Of a stretch of 64,000 nucleotides of DNA, positions 34,104 to 43,228 are shown piece after piece. Numbering within the stretch: position 1 is the first letter of the stretch; each line of letters opens with the position of its first letter. Under the pieces are notes generated by a model. The model did no database searches and was not told the DNA's origin. It saw nothing but the letters and a program-made list of their open reading frames with translations. Made by a program: the position numbers and the translations under genes. Source of the DNA: Vagococcus_D sp963518325 (lineage in GTDB: Bacteria > Bacillota > Bacilli > Lactobacillales > Vagococcaceae); NCBI RefSeq assembly GCF_963518325.1, contig NZ_CAUQJB010000009.1, forward strand, positions 62,001 through 126,000. The letters run 5' to 3'.

Positions 34104-36749
34104 ATGAAAAATAAACCTATCCGTTTCATGATGAAGACATTGGTTTTAACAAGTCTGGTGGCAAGTGTCGTATTGCCTACTGTGATGGAAGTCAAGGCAG
34201 AAGGTCTTGAGAGTACTGAAAGCAGCCAAGTTGATCAAAGTACCGAATCAACTAGTCAATCCAGTCAGGAAGTAAGCCGATCGACGGAACTGGAGGAATC
34301 TTCTCAATCTGTTGAAAAAATCATAGATGAGCTTAATCCATTACCCAGACTGACAAAATCCACCGAAAAAGGTTATGTCCCCGCCGCTCCAGAAGAAATC
34401 AAAGCGGCTAATGAGGCCGCTAACGCCAAAATGGGCTTTAACCCTGAGGTGAAAGTGGTGGAAGTTGATAACTGGCTTGATTTTAGAGGGGCGTATAACG
34501 ATGGCACGGTGACGAAGATTATCATCACAGGAAACATTAGTAATGCCAGTAATCAGGCTTTAAGTTTAAGACGGACATCAATTGAAATCGACGGTGGCGG
34601 TCATACGTTACATCTTAATCGACGAAGTTTGGAAATAAATAGTCCGACAGATGGGATTGGCTTTTTCCATATCCATGATATGGTCGCACAACAGCGGATT
34701 GATAATGGGTTAACGGGAGCTGGTTATTATGCCTTCGTTAATGGGACAAACTTTACGTCCAATGTGGCGGGCTGGACTTTTAGAAATGGAAATATCACAA
34801 CGGTGCCAGAGAACGGCAATCGTGTTGGCCGCTTTATTAGGGCTTATCAGTCTCAAGTTCAAGTGTACGGTAAGATGAGTCTTCATACGACCGAAGAAAA
34901 TTATTATGCCGGCAGTGTGATTATTGATGATAAGACGGATTGGAATGGTGAAGTCACCTACGCTAACTATTCAGCCGTTTGGTTCGTGGAAAATTCAAGC
35001 AACTCAGCATCAACAAGTAAGTCGCAAGAATTTACCATTGGAAAAAACAGCCGAGTAGTGTTGAAAAATTCATCATCTGGTACCTCATATCCGGCGGTTT
35101 ATCATCATTATGCCAGTTTAACGGTAGGTGAGAACTCTATTTATAATGCTAATATGCAGGGGAATTCAGTTCGCTTTGATCAAAATGATGCGAAGATGAC
35201 CATAAAAAATGGGGCAGTTGTCAATTTGTTAAGTCGAGGCAGTGGTGAAGTAGTCCAATACAGTGCTAATAATTCAGATTTAACCGTGGAACCAGGTGGA
35301 AGTCTCTACATAGTAGGGAATACGTCGGGCGGCGTGGTTAACCTCCAAGGCGCAGGTGGTCACACTATGACCCTTGATAATCCTGCAGGCTTTGATATTA
35401 GAAATAATCACAACAGTGGTAGAGCCTTGGCCATGAATAATGCAACGAATGTCTTTACGATTAAATCGTCAGATATTGATTTATGGAATGTCGGCAGTGC
35501 TATTTTAGGACCGTCACAGGAAACCTACGCCTTAGTTGATAATTTTAGTGTTAAAAATAGTGGTGGCACAGCGAATGTGACCACGTCTGAACCGAGTCTG
35601 AGTAATTTTACGGTTAATAAGTATCGACGGATTGCGGGAATGAATTCTAAGCCAGAAGTTCTGTGGGAGCCAGTGACAGATGCTGATAAGAGTTATAAGG
35701 CAAAGGTCTTAATAGGTTATACACCTGGAGACACTTACGATGAGTTTGGTAATGTTATTTTACAGCCCGTTTATGCCTCAGCTAATCAGGCAAAAGTTAC
35801 ATATACTGATACGTTTGGTGAGACACATGACGCCTTTTCAGGTAATGATGGATATGCTGTTTTTACTGATACTCGCTTTAATGAAGCGAATAAGGAAATT
35901 TCGGCTATGGCAGTTCGTGGGCCATGGGTCAGTGAAGAAGCGGTGAAAACAACTGTTATCGATATTACCCCACCAGAACCAGCTAAAGTAGCTAATGAAG
36001 ATCGAGTTAGTCCAATTTCTAAAGAATTGGCAGGGACAGGTGAAGTCAATGCCACCGTTAGTTTTACTTTAAATGGTGTCGCTCAACCTAGCTTGACAAC
36101 GGTAGTTGATAATGAAGGTAAATGGAAAATATCATTGCCAGATGGGTTGTTGAAACAAGACGATAAACTGCAAATCTTTTTACAAGATAAGGCTGGTAAA
36201 GCTGAGATAGCCAATCCACCAATAACTAACAGCGATGTTGGGAATATTAACCCAGCGACAGATCTTAAATACAGTGATGCCACTTTTAAAGCAGCAAAAA
36301 TTGTTGCTGTGAATGGCATTTTGACGATGACGTCTGCCCCTGCGAACGTATCCTTTGGTTCTGTGAATATCCTGGACTTTACACAGTTAATCGGTGCTGA
36401 TAAAGGAAATATCGATACGGAACTGATTGTCGAAGATACTCGAGGTGCTCGGGATAAGTGGGATTTAACTGCCCAAGTCATAGAGGAAATGACCAATGAG
36501 GGTGACGAATTAATTGGCGCGATGAAGTATTATTTTAACAATGACCTATTAACTCTAACCAAAAGTCCTCAAACCATCTATACAAATGGCGCTAATGATC
36601 CTAAGTTAACCTACAATATTACTGACGGTTGGGGGAAAGCGGACAACCAAAATGGCTTGAAATTTCAAGCGAAAGGCGATATTGTTCCAAAAACCAACGG
36701 TAGTTATACAGGGACGGTGAAATGGACGTTGCGTGATACGATTGAGTAA
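34104..36749 (+). CDS. Large WxL protein with beta-helix region, cluster 3
   Basis: 881 residues: signal peptide to KAE (about 33), Ser/Thr/Glu linker (34-80), pectate-lyase-like unit with EIDGGGHTLHLNRRS (about 155) and a beta-helix to about 500, an Ig-like domain (about 610-710), WxL domain with DKWDL (Trp786) and VKWTLRDT (Trp874). Shorter relative of the 20665 protein; it has one lyase-like unit and fewer Ig domains. AGGAAGGAGG precedes the ATG. Confidence 0.86.
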   Translation: MKNKPIRFMMKTLVLTSLVASVVLPTVMEVKAEGLESTESSQVDQSTESTSQSSQEVSRSTELEESSQSVEKIIDELNPLPRLTKSTEKGYVPAAPEEIKAANEAANAKMGFNPEVKVVEVDNWLDFRGAYNDGTVTKIIITGNISNASNQALSLRRTSIEIDGGGHTLHLNRRSLEINSPTDGIGFFHIHDMVAQQRIDNGLTGAGYYAFVNGTNFTSNVAGWTFRNGNITTVPENGNRVGRFIRAYQSQVQVYGKMSLHTTEENYYAGSVIIDDKTDWNGEVTYANYSAVWFVENSSNSASTSKSQEFTIGKNSRVVLKNSSSGTSYPAVYHHYASLTVGENSIYNANMQGNSVRFDQNDAKMTIKNGAVVNLLSRGSGEVVQYSANNSDLTVEPGGSLYIVGNTSGGVVNLQGAGGHTMTLDNPAGFDIRNNHNSGRALAMNNATNVFTIKSSDIDLWNVGSAILGPSQETYALVDNFSVKNSGGTANVTTSEPSLSNFTVNKYRRIAGMNSKPEVLWEPVTDADKSYKAKVLIGYTPGDTYDEFGNVILQPVYASANQAKVTYTDTFGETHDAFSGNDGYAVFTDTRFNEANKEISAMAVRGPWVSEEAVKTTVIDITPPEPAKVANEDRVSPISKELAGTGEVNATVSFTLNGVAQPSLTTVVDNEGKWKISLPDGLLKQDDKLQIFLQDKAGKAEIANPPITNSDVGNINPATDLKYSDATFKAAKIVAVNGILTMTSAPANVSFGSVNILDFTQLIGADKGNIDTELIVEDTRGARDKWDLTAQVIEEMTNEGDELIGAMKYYFNNDLLTLTKSPQTIYTNGANDPKLTYNITDGWGKADNQNGLKFQAKGDIVPKTNGSYTGTVKWTLRDTIE

Positions 36750-36765
36750 GGAAAGGATGAATATA

Positions 36766-37080
36766 GTGAGCAGAAACAGAATTATCATAATTGTACTGAG
36801 TCTTGTCTTTGTTTTATTCATGACTTTTCCATCAAACGTCCGCGCTAGTAGTGCTGGTAATCAAGGTGAAGTGGAGTTCTATTATGAAGACAGCAGTCTT
36901 GAACCTGAACCAGAAAAACCAAAACCAACAACACCAAGTCCCCCTTCAAAAGTGTTGAGTTTACCACAAACAGGGGAAAAGATGACGCCTTATTATCTAA
37001 TTGGATTAGGCATGATAGTAATAGCGACAGTATGGTTTTGGAGACGACAACGGAGTAAGGAGGGGTTAGGTGAACATTAA
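36766..37080 (+). CDS. Short LPXTG wall-anchored protein, cluster 3
   Basis: About 104 residues. Signal peptide (SRNRIIIIVLSLVFVLFM...VRAS), strand GEVEFYYED, Pro/Lys linker, LPQTGEK, membrane span, basic tail. GTG used here is 8 nt after AAAGGA; ATG at 36757 and an upstream GTG at 36733 are in frame but badly spaced. The end overlaps the next gene by 11 nt, as in cluster 2. Confidence 0.82.
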   Translation: MSRNRIIIIVLSLVFVLFMTFPSNVRASSAGNQGEVEFYYEDSSLEPEPEKPKPTTPSPPSKVLSLPQTGEKMTPYYLIGLGMIVIATVWFWRRQRSKEGLGEH

Positions 37081-37858
37081 ACGTACCTCTTTCGTGTTAG
37101 TTGCATTTCTCGCTTTTGTCCCATTGATGAGAGTGACTGCTGAAACCCAAACAACGGGTAAAGGCACAGTCACATTTCACTCAAGCGACAGTGAGACACC
37201 ACCGATTGATCCTGAAAAGCCGGGTGAAGTGGTAGAACCGAGCGGCCCGATTGTTAAAACAGAAGGACCGCTACGCTTGGATTTAGTTCCAAAATTTACT
37301 TTTGGTCCTCAAGCCATTTCAACCAAGGATCAAATGTACTACGCTGACGCCCAGCTTTTTAAAAGCGACACTCCAGCTCGAGCGAATTATGCGCAAGTGA
37401 CGGATAATCGAGGCACAGTAGCTGGTTGGGAGTTAACGGTCAAGCAAGAAACTCAGTTTTCAAACAGTGCAGCTAAAAACAACGAATTAAAGGGGGCAGT
37501 TTTGTCCCTAGATAAACAGTGGGCAAATTCAACTATTGGCCAGCAATTTCAACCGACCATTATGAAAGACGCCATTGAAATTAATCAAATTGGTGCGTCT
37601 TATCCCATTGCAACAGCCGAACGCGGCAAAGGCAATGGTACCTGGGCCATTCAGTTTGGGTCATCAGGTGAAACAGATGGCAATGACAATACGTTAACCC
37701 CCATCTTAAATGCCGATGGTTCGGCTTTAACTGATCCTTTAACCAAGAAACCCATGTTTAAAAATCAAGCAATCTCATTGTTCGTGCCGGGAAAAACACT
37801 AAAAGATCCGGTCAAATACACAACGGTGTTAACTTGGACGATAGCCGAGTTGTCATAG
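37070..37858 (+). CDS. Small WxL-domain surface protein 3a
   Basis: 262 residues from GTG (AAGGAGGGG 5 nt upstream, inside the LPXTG gene). Signal peptide to VTA (24), strand TVTFHSSD, linker PPIDPEKPGEVVEP, WxL blocks VTDNRGTVAGWEL (Trp120) and a variant end LTWTIAELS (Trp256, WTI). Same overlap and size as 2a, with the shared SLDKQWANS/SFDKGWANS segment, so 2a and 3a are orthologous positions in duplicated modules. Confidence 0.87.
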   Translation: MNIKRTSFVLVAFLAFVPLMRVTAETQTTGKGTVTFHSSDSETPPIDPEKPGEVVEPSGPIVKTEGPLRLDLVPKFTFGPQAISTKDQMYYADAQLFKSDTPARANYAQVTDNRGTVAGWELTVKQETQFSNSAAKNNELKGAVLSLDKQWANSTIGQQFQPTIMKDAIEINQIGASYPIATAERGKGNGTWAIQFGSSGETDGNDNTLTPILNADGSALTDPLTKKPMFKNQAISLFVPGKTLKDPVKYTTVLTWTIAELS

Positions 37859-37917
37859 CATTACCAAGCAGTACAAAAAAATAAAATATAGGTAAAATCC
37901 TAGGAGGAACTATTATT

Positions 37918-38658
37918 ATGAAATTACAAAAATTAGCAGGTTCAGTATTATTAGCATCATTAGCATTAGGAATGGTAGCACCACAAGCTCTTGCAGCAGG
38001 TGAAGAATTAGTTGGTAAAGGAACTGTGACATTCTTAGAAGATAAGACTATTACAACACCAACTGACCCAGAAGAGCCAGGTAAAGAAGTAGTTGTCGAT
38101 CCAGGTGAAGGTACAACGCAAACAGAGCAAGGACCTTTATCAGTTGATTTTGTTTCAGTTCTTAAATTTGGCGAACGTACGTTGACACCTTCAGCAAATG
38201 CTGGCGTTTATGAAGCAAAACCAACAACGGTTAAAAAAGATGGCGTTGACACAGAACGTGGTAACTTTGTGCAAGTAACCGACAAGCGTACAGGAGCAGC
38301 TAAACTAGGTTGGAAATTATCAGCAGCTATGACGAAGAAATTTACAAGTGCGACAACTCAAGATGAAATTGCAGCAGCAACGATTTCATTTGCGAACCCA
38401 TTCTTAAATTCAACACAAGCGGATAAAGGTGATATCCATGCAGATGCTACCGTCTTATTAGAATCAGATGGATCATCAGCGCCAGTAGCCAATGCAGCAG
38501 CAGGCAAAGGCTGGGGAACGTATACTGTTGAATACGGAACATCTACAGATGCCAATATGGATAAATCAGTAGTTCTAACAGTACCAGCATCAACACCACT
38601 TTCAGTTGACGAAGAGTACACAGCAGATATCACTTGGACTATTGCTAATTTAGACTAA
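37918..38658 (+). CDS. Small WxL-domain surface protein 3b
   Basis: 246 residues with signal peptide to ALAA (27), strand TVTFLEDK, linker TPTDPEEPGKEV, WxL blocks VTDKRTGAAKLGWKL (Trp132) and ITWTIANLD (Trp240, WTI). AGGAGG 11 nt before ATG. Codons in this gene are rich in the A/T-ending forms of the other small WxL genes. Its counterpart 2b has Tyr in place of the first Trp; 3b keeps it. Confidence 0.87.
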   Translation: MKLQKLAGSVLLASLALGMVAPQALAAGEELVGKGTVTFLEDKTITTPTDPEEPGKEVVVDPGEGTTQTEQGPLSVDFVSVLKFGERTLTPSANAGVYEAKPTTVKKDGVDTERGNFVQVTDKRTGAAKLGWKLSAAMTKKFTSATTQDEIAAATISFANPFLNSTQADKGDIHADATVLLESDGSSAPVANAAAGKGWGTYTVEYGTSTDANMDKSVVLTVPASTPLSVDEEYTADITWTIANLD

Positions 38659-38681
38659 ACAGATTATAATGAATGCAAACT

Positions 38682-38804
38682 GTTCGTTAAAACCTGTTAT
38701 ATCGTTCGAGAATAACTATTGTTGAACTATCCAGATGCCATTTTATTTATAAGGCAATGGCCTTAGTTAATTCGGGATGTTCGAAAAAAACAACTATGTC
38801 GAAA
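38682..38804 (+). promoter_or_regulatory. Cluster of GTTC elements before the DUF916 gene (sites F, G)
   Basis: GTTCG at 38682 is followed by a TTATAT -10-like hexamer at 38697. GTTC (38704-38707)-N16-GAAC (38724-38727) follows 22 bp later, and GTTC (38779-38782)-N18-GAAA (38801-38804) after that. Three elements in 125 bp, in the gap between the small WxL genes and the DUF916 segment, the same place as site C in cluster 2. Confidence 0.5.
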
Positions 38805-38946
38805 AATAGCTCAGTGGAGGAAACTCTGCTGAGACTATTGATTAGACGTTCTGCTTTGAGCAATGACGGACAACGGTGAGTTGTCGAAGTTGCTGAGAGC
38901 CTGGACGATATCAAACAATAAAAACGTATGTAAGGGAGACAGTTTT

Positions 38947-40005
38947 ATGACTAAATTAAAAAACGTATTGACTGCATTAGCAGTTTTCACCGCTATTTTA
39001 TTACCGACATGGGTACAAGCCGATGAGGTCGAGAATGCCGTTGAATCAACTGGCTATAGCTATAAAATTAATTATCCAGAAAACCAAATTACACCAGGTG
39101 GGGCATTAAAATTAAAGATGAATCCTAAACAAGAACAAGAAGTGACTGTTGAACTTGAGAATTACAGTGACGAAGAAATGACCATTGATTTATCCTTAAA
39201 TGGCGCTCGTACTAATGGTAACGGCGTGTTAGAATATGGCCCAAGTAATTTTCAAAAAGATAAATCTATGCAGTATGACTTATCTGATCTAGTGACGATT
39301 CCAGACTCTGTAAAGGTTCCCGCGAAGGGCAAAACTGAGTTGGTTCTGGCGATAAAAATGCCAGAAGTTGCTTATGATGGCATTGTCACAGGTGGGATTG
39401 AAATGCAAAAAGCCGGTCAAGTGGAAGCATCAGGTGACAATAAAGGTGGGCAAACCATCGTTAATAAGGTGGCTTATCTTTTTGGCGTGACTCTTTCAAT
39501 GACAGATAAGGACGTTAGTCCAGAGTTAGAGCTTCAAAAAGTTTACCCAGAGTTAGCAAACTATAAAAATGCGATTTTCCTTGATATTGCAAATACAACT
39601 GCGGTAAAAGTTGAAAACCTAACGTTGGATGCGGTGGTGACAAAAAAAGGCAGTGAAGAAGTTCTGTATGAAAGTAAAAAAGCCAATATGGCGATGGCAC
39701 CTAATACCTTGATGTCTTATCCGATTAGTTTAGCAGGTGAAGAGATGGTTGCTGGTAAATACACAGCCAATGTCAAAGTCTCTAATGGTGAGAAGGAATG
39801 GACATGGACAGAAGAGTTTGACATTACAGATGAAGAGGCTGATAAATTTAACCAAGGTGATGTCAATATTGTGCAAGAGCGCGGTTTGAATTGGAAGATG
39901 ATTGGGGCCATTGTTTTTGCTGGATTGTTCGTAATTGTGGGGATATTCTTCCTTCTACGTGTGATGAATAAGAAAAAAAACACATCTAAGAAACGTCAAA
40001 AATAA
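38947..40005 (+). CDS. DUF916/DUF3324 WxL-interacting protein 3-1
   Basis: 352 residues from the ATG 9 nt after AAGGGAGAC; an ATG 84 nt earlier gives a polar extension before the signal peptide and is rejected. Signal peptide to VQA (about 25), INYPENQ, LKMNPKQEQEV, VTGGIEM, then APNTLMSYPI of the second domain, membrane span (about 318-340) and a Lys-rich tail. Closest to the cluster 2 protein: both have the VQDRGLDWK/VQERGLNWK stretch just before the span. Confidence 0.87.
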   Translation: MTKLKNVLTALAVFTAILLPTWVQADEVENAVESTGYSYKINYPENQITPGGALKLKMNPKQEQEVTVELENYSDEEMTIDLSLNGARTNGNGVLEYGPSNFQKDKSMQYDLSDLVTIPDSVKVPAKGKTELVLAIKMPEVAYDGIVTGGIEMQKAGQVEASGDNKGGQTIVNKVAYLFGVTLSMTDKDVSPELELQKVYPELANYKNAIFLDIANTTAVKVENLTLDAVVTKKGSEEVLYESKKANMAMAPNTLMSYPISLAGEEMVAGKYTANVKVSNGEKEWTWTEEFDITDEEADKFNQGDVNIVQERGLNWKMIGAIVFAGLFVIVGIFFLLRVMNKKKNTSKKRQK

Positions 40006-40020
40006 GCAGGAGGTTTGGTA

Positions 40021-40686
40021 ATGATCAATTTAGACTGGGTAATAATCGGCGCCATCTCCTTAGGGATTATCTGCTTAATACTGATGATAGCGACGTTTGT
40101 GGCAGCTTTTCAGGCAGGTTCACAGCTTAAAGAGCTAGGAACAAAACCGAAGGCGAAGTCCTCAAAGAAAAGATGGCGCCGCCAAAGAAGCCGTTATGAA
40201 AAAGCTAAGCAACGGCATCTGAAAACTGGTTTGGCATTATTGGTGGTAACGCTCGTTGTTAGTGGGATTGGTGGGTACGCTAAATACTACCAAATGACCA
40301 ACATGACGGCAGCAGATACGGAAAATATTGTGACGGGTTATTATTTAATTGATCAAATGACCGAGCAACTGACGACGATAGAGGGTAATGATAACGAAGA
40401 AAAAGTTAACGCTAATATTCATGCACTAGCGGTAAGGATGGCGAGTTTTGCGTCGAAAAAAGGCAGTGACCGTGGAACCAAAGAATCCCAGCTGTTGCTG
40501 AATCGGTATTATGCACGGATGGGCCAAGTTGGCATTAACTTAGCTTCCCAAAAAGCCAGTATTTTAATAGAAGACAAAGCGCTTTTGGAAAGCTATTTGC
40601 AAGACTTGAAGCGGGTTGAAGAAAGTCAAAACAAGGTGCTTTCCTTCTATAAAATAGATGAAAAATCCTTGTCGCAGAAACAATAA
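40021..40686 (+). CDS. Two-TM protein of WxL cluster 3, unknown function
   Basis: 221 residues from the ATG 7 nt after AGGAGG (an in-frame TTG 6 nt upstream abuts that site). Span about 6-29, basic loop (RWRRQRSRYEKAKQRH), span about 77-97, outer helical domain. Paralogue of the 27803 protein over its full length. Unknown family; same neighbours, so likely the same job. Confidence 0.72.
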   Translation: MINLDWVIIGAISLGIICLILMIATFVAAFQAGSQLKELGTKPKAKSSKKRWRRQRSRYEKAKQRHLKTGLALLVVTLVVSGIGGYAKYYQMTNMTAADTENIVTGYYLIDQMTEQLTTIEGNDNEEKVNANIHALAVRMASFASKKGSDRGTKESQLLLNRYYARMGQVGINLASQKASILIEDKALLESYLQDLKRVEESQNKVLSFYKIDEKSLSQKQ

Positions 40687-40709
40687 GCTGAAGGTGAGGT
40701 GCTTAGCTA

Positions 40710-41309
40710 ATGGCAAAGAGAAGAAAAAAGAAAAGCACCTCATCGAAAAGGCATGGAAAAAGAAAGTCTCAAGTCAAAAGAGGCCGTCAATTAAAAGCAT
40801 TAGTACTAGCTTTTTCAATGATGTTGGCTATTTTAATTGGCGCGGGTTTACTGACATTTTCTTTTGGCCGAATGAACGGTTATTCAATGATGCCAGAAGT
40901 GTCGGATGGGGATGTGTTACTTATTAGTAAGCAGCCACCAAAGCGTTTTGAATTGGTTTACTTGAAAACGCCAAATAAACCAAACGAACGATCTGTTCGG
41001 CGAGTGATCGGCTTGCCTGGGGATGAGCTTTATTATCAGGATGATCAACTGTTCGTTAATGGACAAGGGAAAAGTGAACGATACTTAAACAAACGTAAAA
41101 ATGACTTGCTAGAAGGCGTTTTAACGCCAGATTTCACATTAGAGGAATTGACTGGTAAAGAGGTGGTACCTGCTGGACATTATTTTGTTTTAGGAGATAA
41201 CCGACAAGGGGCGACAGATAGTCGAGACTATCAGTTTGTTAAGCAATCAGAGATTGTAGGTGTGGTGACCACAAGGGTTTTTCCGTTGGATGCGATTAAA
41301 ACTTATTAG
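40710..41309 (+). CDS. Signal-peptidase-I-like protein with Lys-to-Arg change, cluster 3
   Basis: 199 residues: basic cytoplasmic start, span (about 28-51), SPase I fold. Nucleophile Ser59 is present (NGYSMMPEV), but the general base before RVIGLPGD is Arg97 (SVRRVIGLPGD) rather than Lys. LGDNR and TDSRDY of box E are kept. Activity is therefore doubtful, or it uses another base as the archaeal/ER-type enzymes do (Ser-His). Paralogue of the 28499 protein, which has lost Ser as well. Ribosome site is weak (AAGGTGAGG, long spacer). Confidence 0.8.
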   Translation: MAKRRKKKSTSSKRHGKRKSQVKRGRQLKALVLAFSMMLAILIGAGLLTFSFGRMNGYSMMPEVSDGDVLLISKQPPKRFELVYLKTPNKPNERSVRRVIGLPGDELYYQDDQLFVNGQGKSERYLNKRKNDLLEGVLTPDFTLEELTGKEVVPAGHYFVLGDNRQGATDSRDYQFVKQSEIVGVVTTRVFPLDAIKTY

Positions 41310-41324
41310 GCGAGGGGCAATATT

Positions 41325-42332
41325 ATGAAGCATGTTATTCACATCCTATTAGGTGCTCTTGGATTTATGTCTTTATGTTTTGGCTTTGTCGGAACAGTAA
41401 AGGCCACTGAAAAAAAAGAAGAGACGGGCATGGGGTTCACTTATGTCAATAAAGTACCTGAAAATCAAGTTAAGGAAGGCAATTTCTTTGATTTGATGAT
41501 GGTAAAAGGGCAAGAACAAGTGTTGGAAACAGACTTGACTAACTTGACAGATCAGGACATAACCATTAATGTTAGCGTCAGTAATGCAACAACAACAGAA
41601 GCTGGTGTTATTGATTATAGTCCAAGTCAATTGCTGAATACGGCTAATCTGACCTATGGTTTAACAGATGTGATTGAGGCGCCTGAACGCGTGACAATCC
41701 CTAAAAATGGCAAAACAACCTTAAAGTTGAGGCTTAAAATGCCGGCTGAGGAAATTCAAGGTGTTATTTTAGGTGGGATACAGTTGCAGCAAGCAATGCC
41801 GCAGAGTAAAACTTCTAAAGAGACGGTGTCTATTAACAACGAATATGCTTATGTTTATTCTGTTTCGTTGAGAGAGATGAAGGAAGAGTCGCCCTTTGAT
41901 TTCAAATCAAATGCTACCAAGGTTAATGCTAAGGATCAATCAATCGTGAGTCTTAATTTTAGCAATGAAGCACCACGAATCATTAAAGGAATGACAGTGG
42001 AAACCCTTGTCACACCAAGAGACTCTGACGAAGTCTTGGAAGAGCGTCGCTTTGAAGAAATGAAAATGGCGCCTAACTCAGTCATCAGTATTCCTTTGGA
42101 CGTGGCGTTGCCTAGCGGTGACTACCGAACAAAAACGACGGTTAAAGTGGAGGATGAAAGCTGGGAGTGGGTAGAAGAGTTTAGTGTTGGCGAAACTAAG
42201 CCTGTCCGACAAACAGTTGAAAGCAGCCCAGAATCGGCTGACAAATCGTTTAACTGGTTACCCCTTGTGATTATTGCCAGTGCCTTAGTTATTGGGACAG
42301 GCGTGTTATATATGGTTATTATCAAAAACTAA
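41325..42332 (+). CDS. DUF916/DUF3324 WxL-interacting protein 3-2
   Basis: 335 residues: signal peptide to about residue 27 (TVKA|TE), VPENQ, FDLMMVKGQEQ, LGGIQLQQ, then APNSVISIPLDV and a final span (about 310-332) ending in IIKN without the long basic tail of its paralogues. A second DUF916 protein in the same cluster, placed after the signal-peptidase-like gene. It is the shortest of the six in this window. Confidence 0.86.
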   Translation: MKHVIHILLGALGFMSLCFGFVGTVKATEKKEETGMGFTYVNKVPENQVKEGNFFDLMMVKGQEQVLETDLTNLTDQDITINVSVSNATTTEAGVIDYSPSQLLNTANLTYGLTDVIEAPERVTIPKNGKTTLKLRLKMPAEEIQGVILGGIQLQQAMPQSKTSKETVSINNEYAYVYSVSLREMKEESPFDFKSNATKVNAKDQSIVSLNFSNEAPRIIKGMTVETLVTPRDSDEVLEERRFEEMKMAPNSVISIPLDVALPSGDYRTKTTVKVEDESWEWVEEFSVGETKPVRQTVESSPESADKSFNWLPLVIIASALVIGTGVLYMVIIKN

Positions 42333-42351
42333 ACAAGAGAGGATGAAATAG

Positions 42352-42867
42352 ATGAAAGTTGGGTATACGACAGATTCAGTCGCAGCGATTAGCTTGCGAG
42401 AAGTTTGCCAGGAGGTGACATTGCTAAAGCCTGAAGAGAGTAATGCGGCGCGTTTTTTAGAGTTCGTCAGTAAGAATGAGCAAAATGAGATCGTTATTTT
42501 TTCATTAATCGACCTTAATTTACAATTGATTCAATTATTACCGGGATTACGACTCTTGCACGAACAACAGAAGACCGTTCATCTACTGAGACACGATGTT
42601 TTAGGTGAAATGAGTGACGAAAGTGCCACAGTGGCGTTGTATCAAATGGCTATTATGGAAGAAGAAATTATGCGCAGTCGGACGATGGAGGGGATTGAAA
42701 ATGCCCGAAAGAAAGGGTTGATTGCTGGTAGACCGAAGATCGATACTAGAGTAGTTGAGAAGATACGTAAACTATATGAAACAAAACAAAAAACAATTCG
42801 AGAAATTGCGGATCTTTGTGGTGTGTCTGTGGGGACAGCGTACAAGTACGCTACGCAAGAAGGGTAA
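42352..42867 (+). CDS. Degenerate serine-resolvase-like DNA-binding protein 4
   Basis: 171 residues; MKVGYTTDSVA stands for YxRVST (a Ser falls at the nucleophile position, but the Arg two before it is Thr), and IFSLIDLNLQ replaces RLDRLAR, so the Arg cluster needed for catalysis is gone. Kept: helix (MEEEIMRSRTMEGIENARKKG), AGRPKID hinge and HTH (TIREIADLCGVSVGTAYKYA). About half identical to protein 3 by eye and in the same position, the end of the cluster. GAGAGGATG precedes the ATG. A regulator role is inferred. Confidence 0.73.
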   Translation: MKVGYTTDSVAAISLREVCQEVTLLKPEESNAARFLEFVSKNEQNEIVIFSLIDLNLQLIQLLPGLRLLHEQQKTVHLLRHDVLGEMSDESATVALYQMAIMEEEIMRSRTMEGIENARKKGLIAGRPKIDTRVVEKIRKLYETKQKTIREIADLCGVSVGTAYKYATQEG

Positions 42868-43228
42868 CTGTTCGTAAAAGAGCGATAACTAAGGATAAGA
42901 TAAGACATTTTTGTTAGTTTATATAATGTGTGTTAAATGTTTTTAAAACGGTTTTTATCGGTAACCCCCTTGCTTATCGTTCAAACTTAATTTTATATAG
43001 CTAAATGAAAAGTTTTAAAGTGTGTTTTTACTTGTTTTATTAACTATTTAATATGTTTTTTTTGATAATTAGTTTGTGAAGAGGCAAGAGGATGGTTGGT
43101 CGATGGGTGAATTAAACGGATTATTAGAATATACTTAGATTAATAAAATAACGTTCAAAAACATTTGCTTTTACGAAATGTTAGTGTTAATATATGTATA
43201 TATTGAACATAGGAGGAATGAGAATAAA
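42868..43228. other. Regulatory gap before the DUF5011-like secreted protein
   Basis: 360 bp, very AT-rich, with a GTTCG half-site (42870) right after degenerate resolvase 4, a GTTC-N18-GAAA element and a promoter near the right end. No terminator-like hairpin with a T run seen after 42867. A tiny open frame at 43103-43138 (11 codons) has no convincing support. Confidence 0.5.
43153..43193 (+). promoter_or_regulatory. Promoter with overlapping GTTC-N18-GAAA element (site H)
   Basis: -35 TTGCTT (43165-43170), 17 nt, -10 TAATAT (43188-43193). GTTC (43153-43156) and GAAA (43175-43178) bracket the -35. The gene starts 35 nt further on. Confidence 0.55.

Noticed and set aside
20665..36749. Active polysaccharide lyase in the large beta-helix WxL proteins
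   Set aside because: Only the beta-helix pattern is visible; I cannot identify catalytic residues, so an adhesive role is the safer reading.
43103..43138. 11-codon leader peptide before the DUF5011-like gene
   Set aside because: Lies before the probable promoter of that gene and has only a weak ribosome site.
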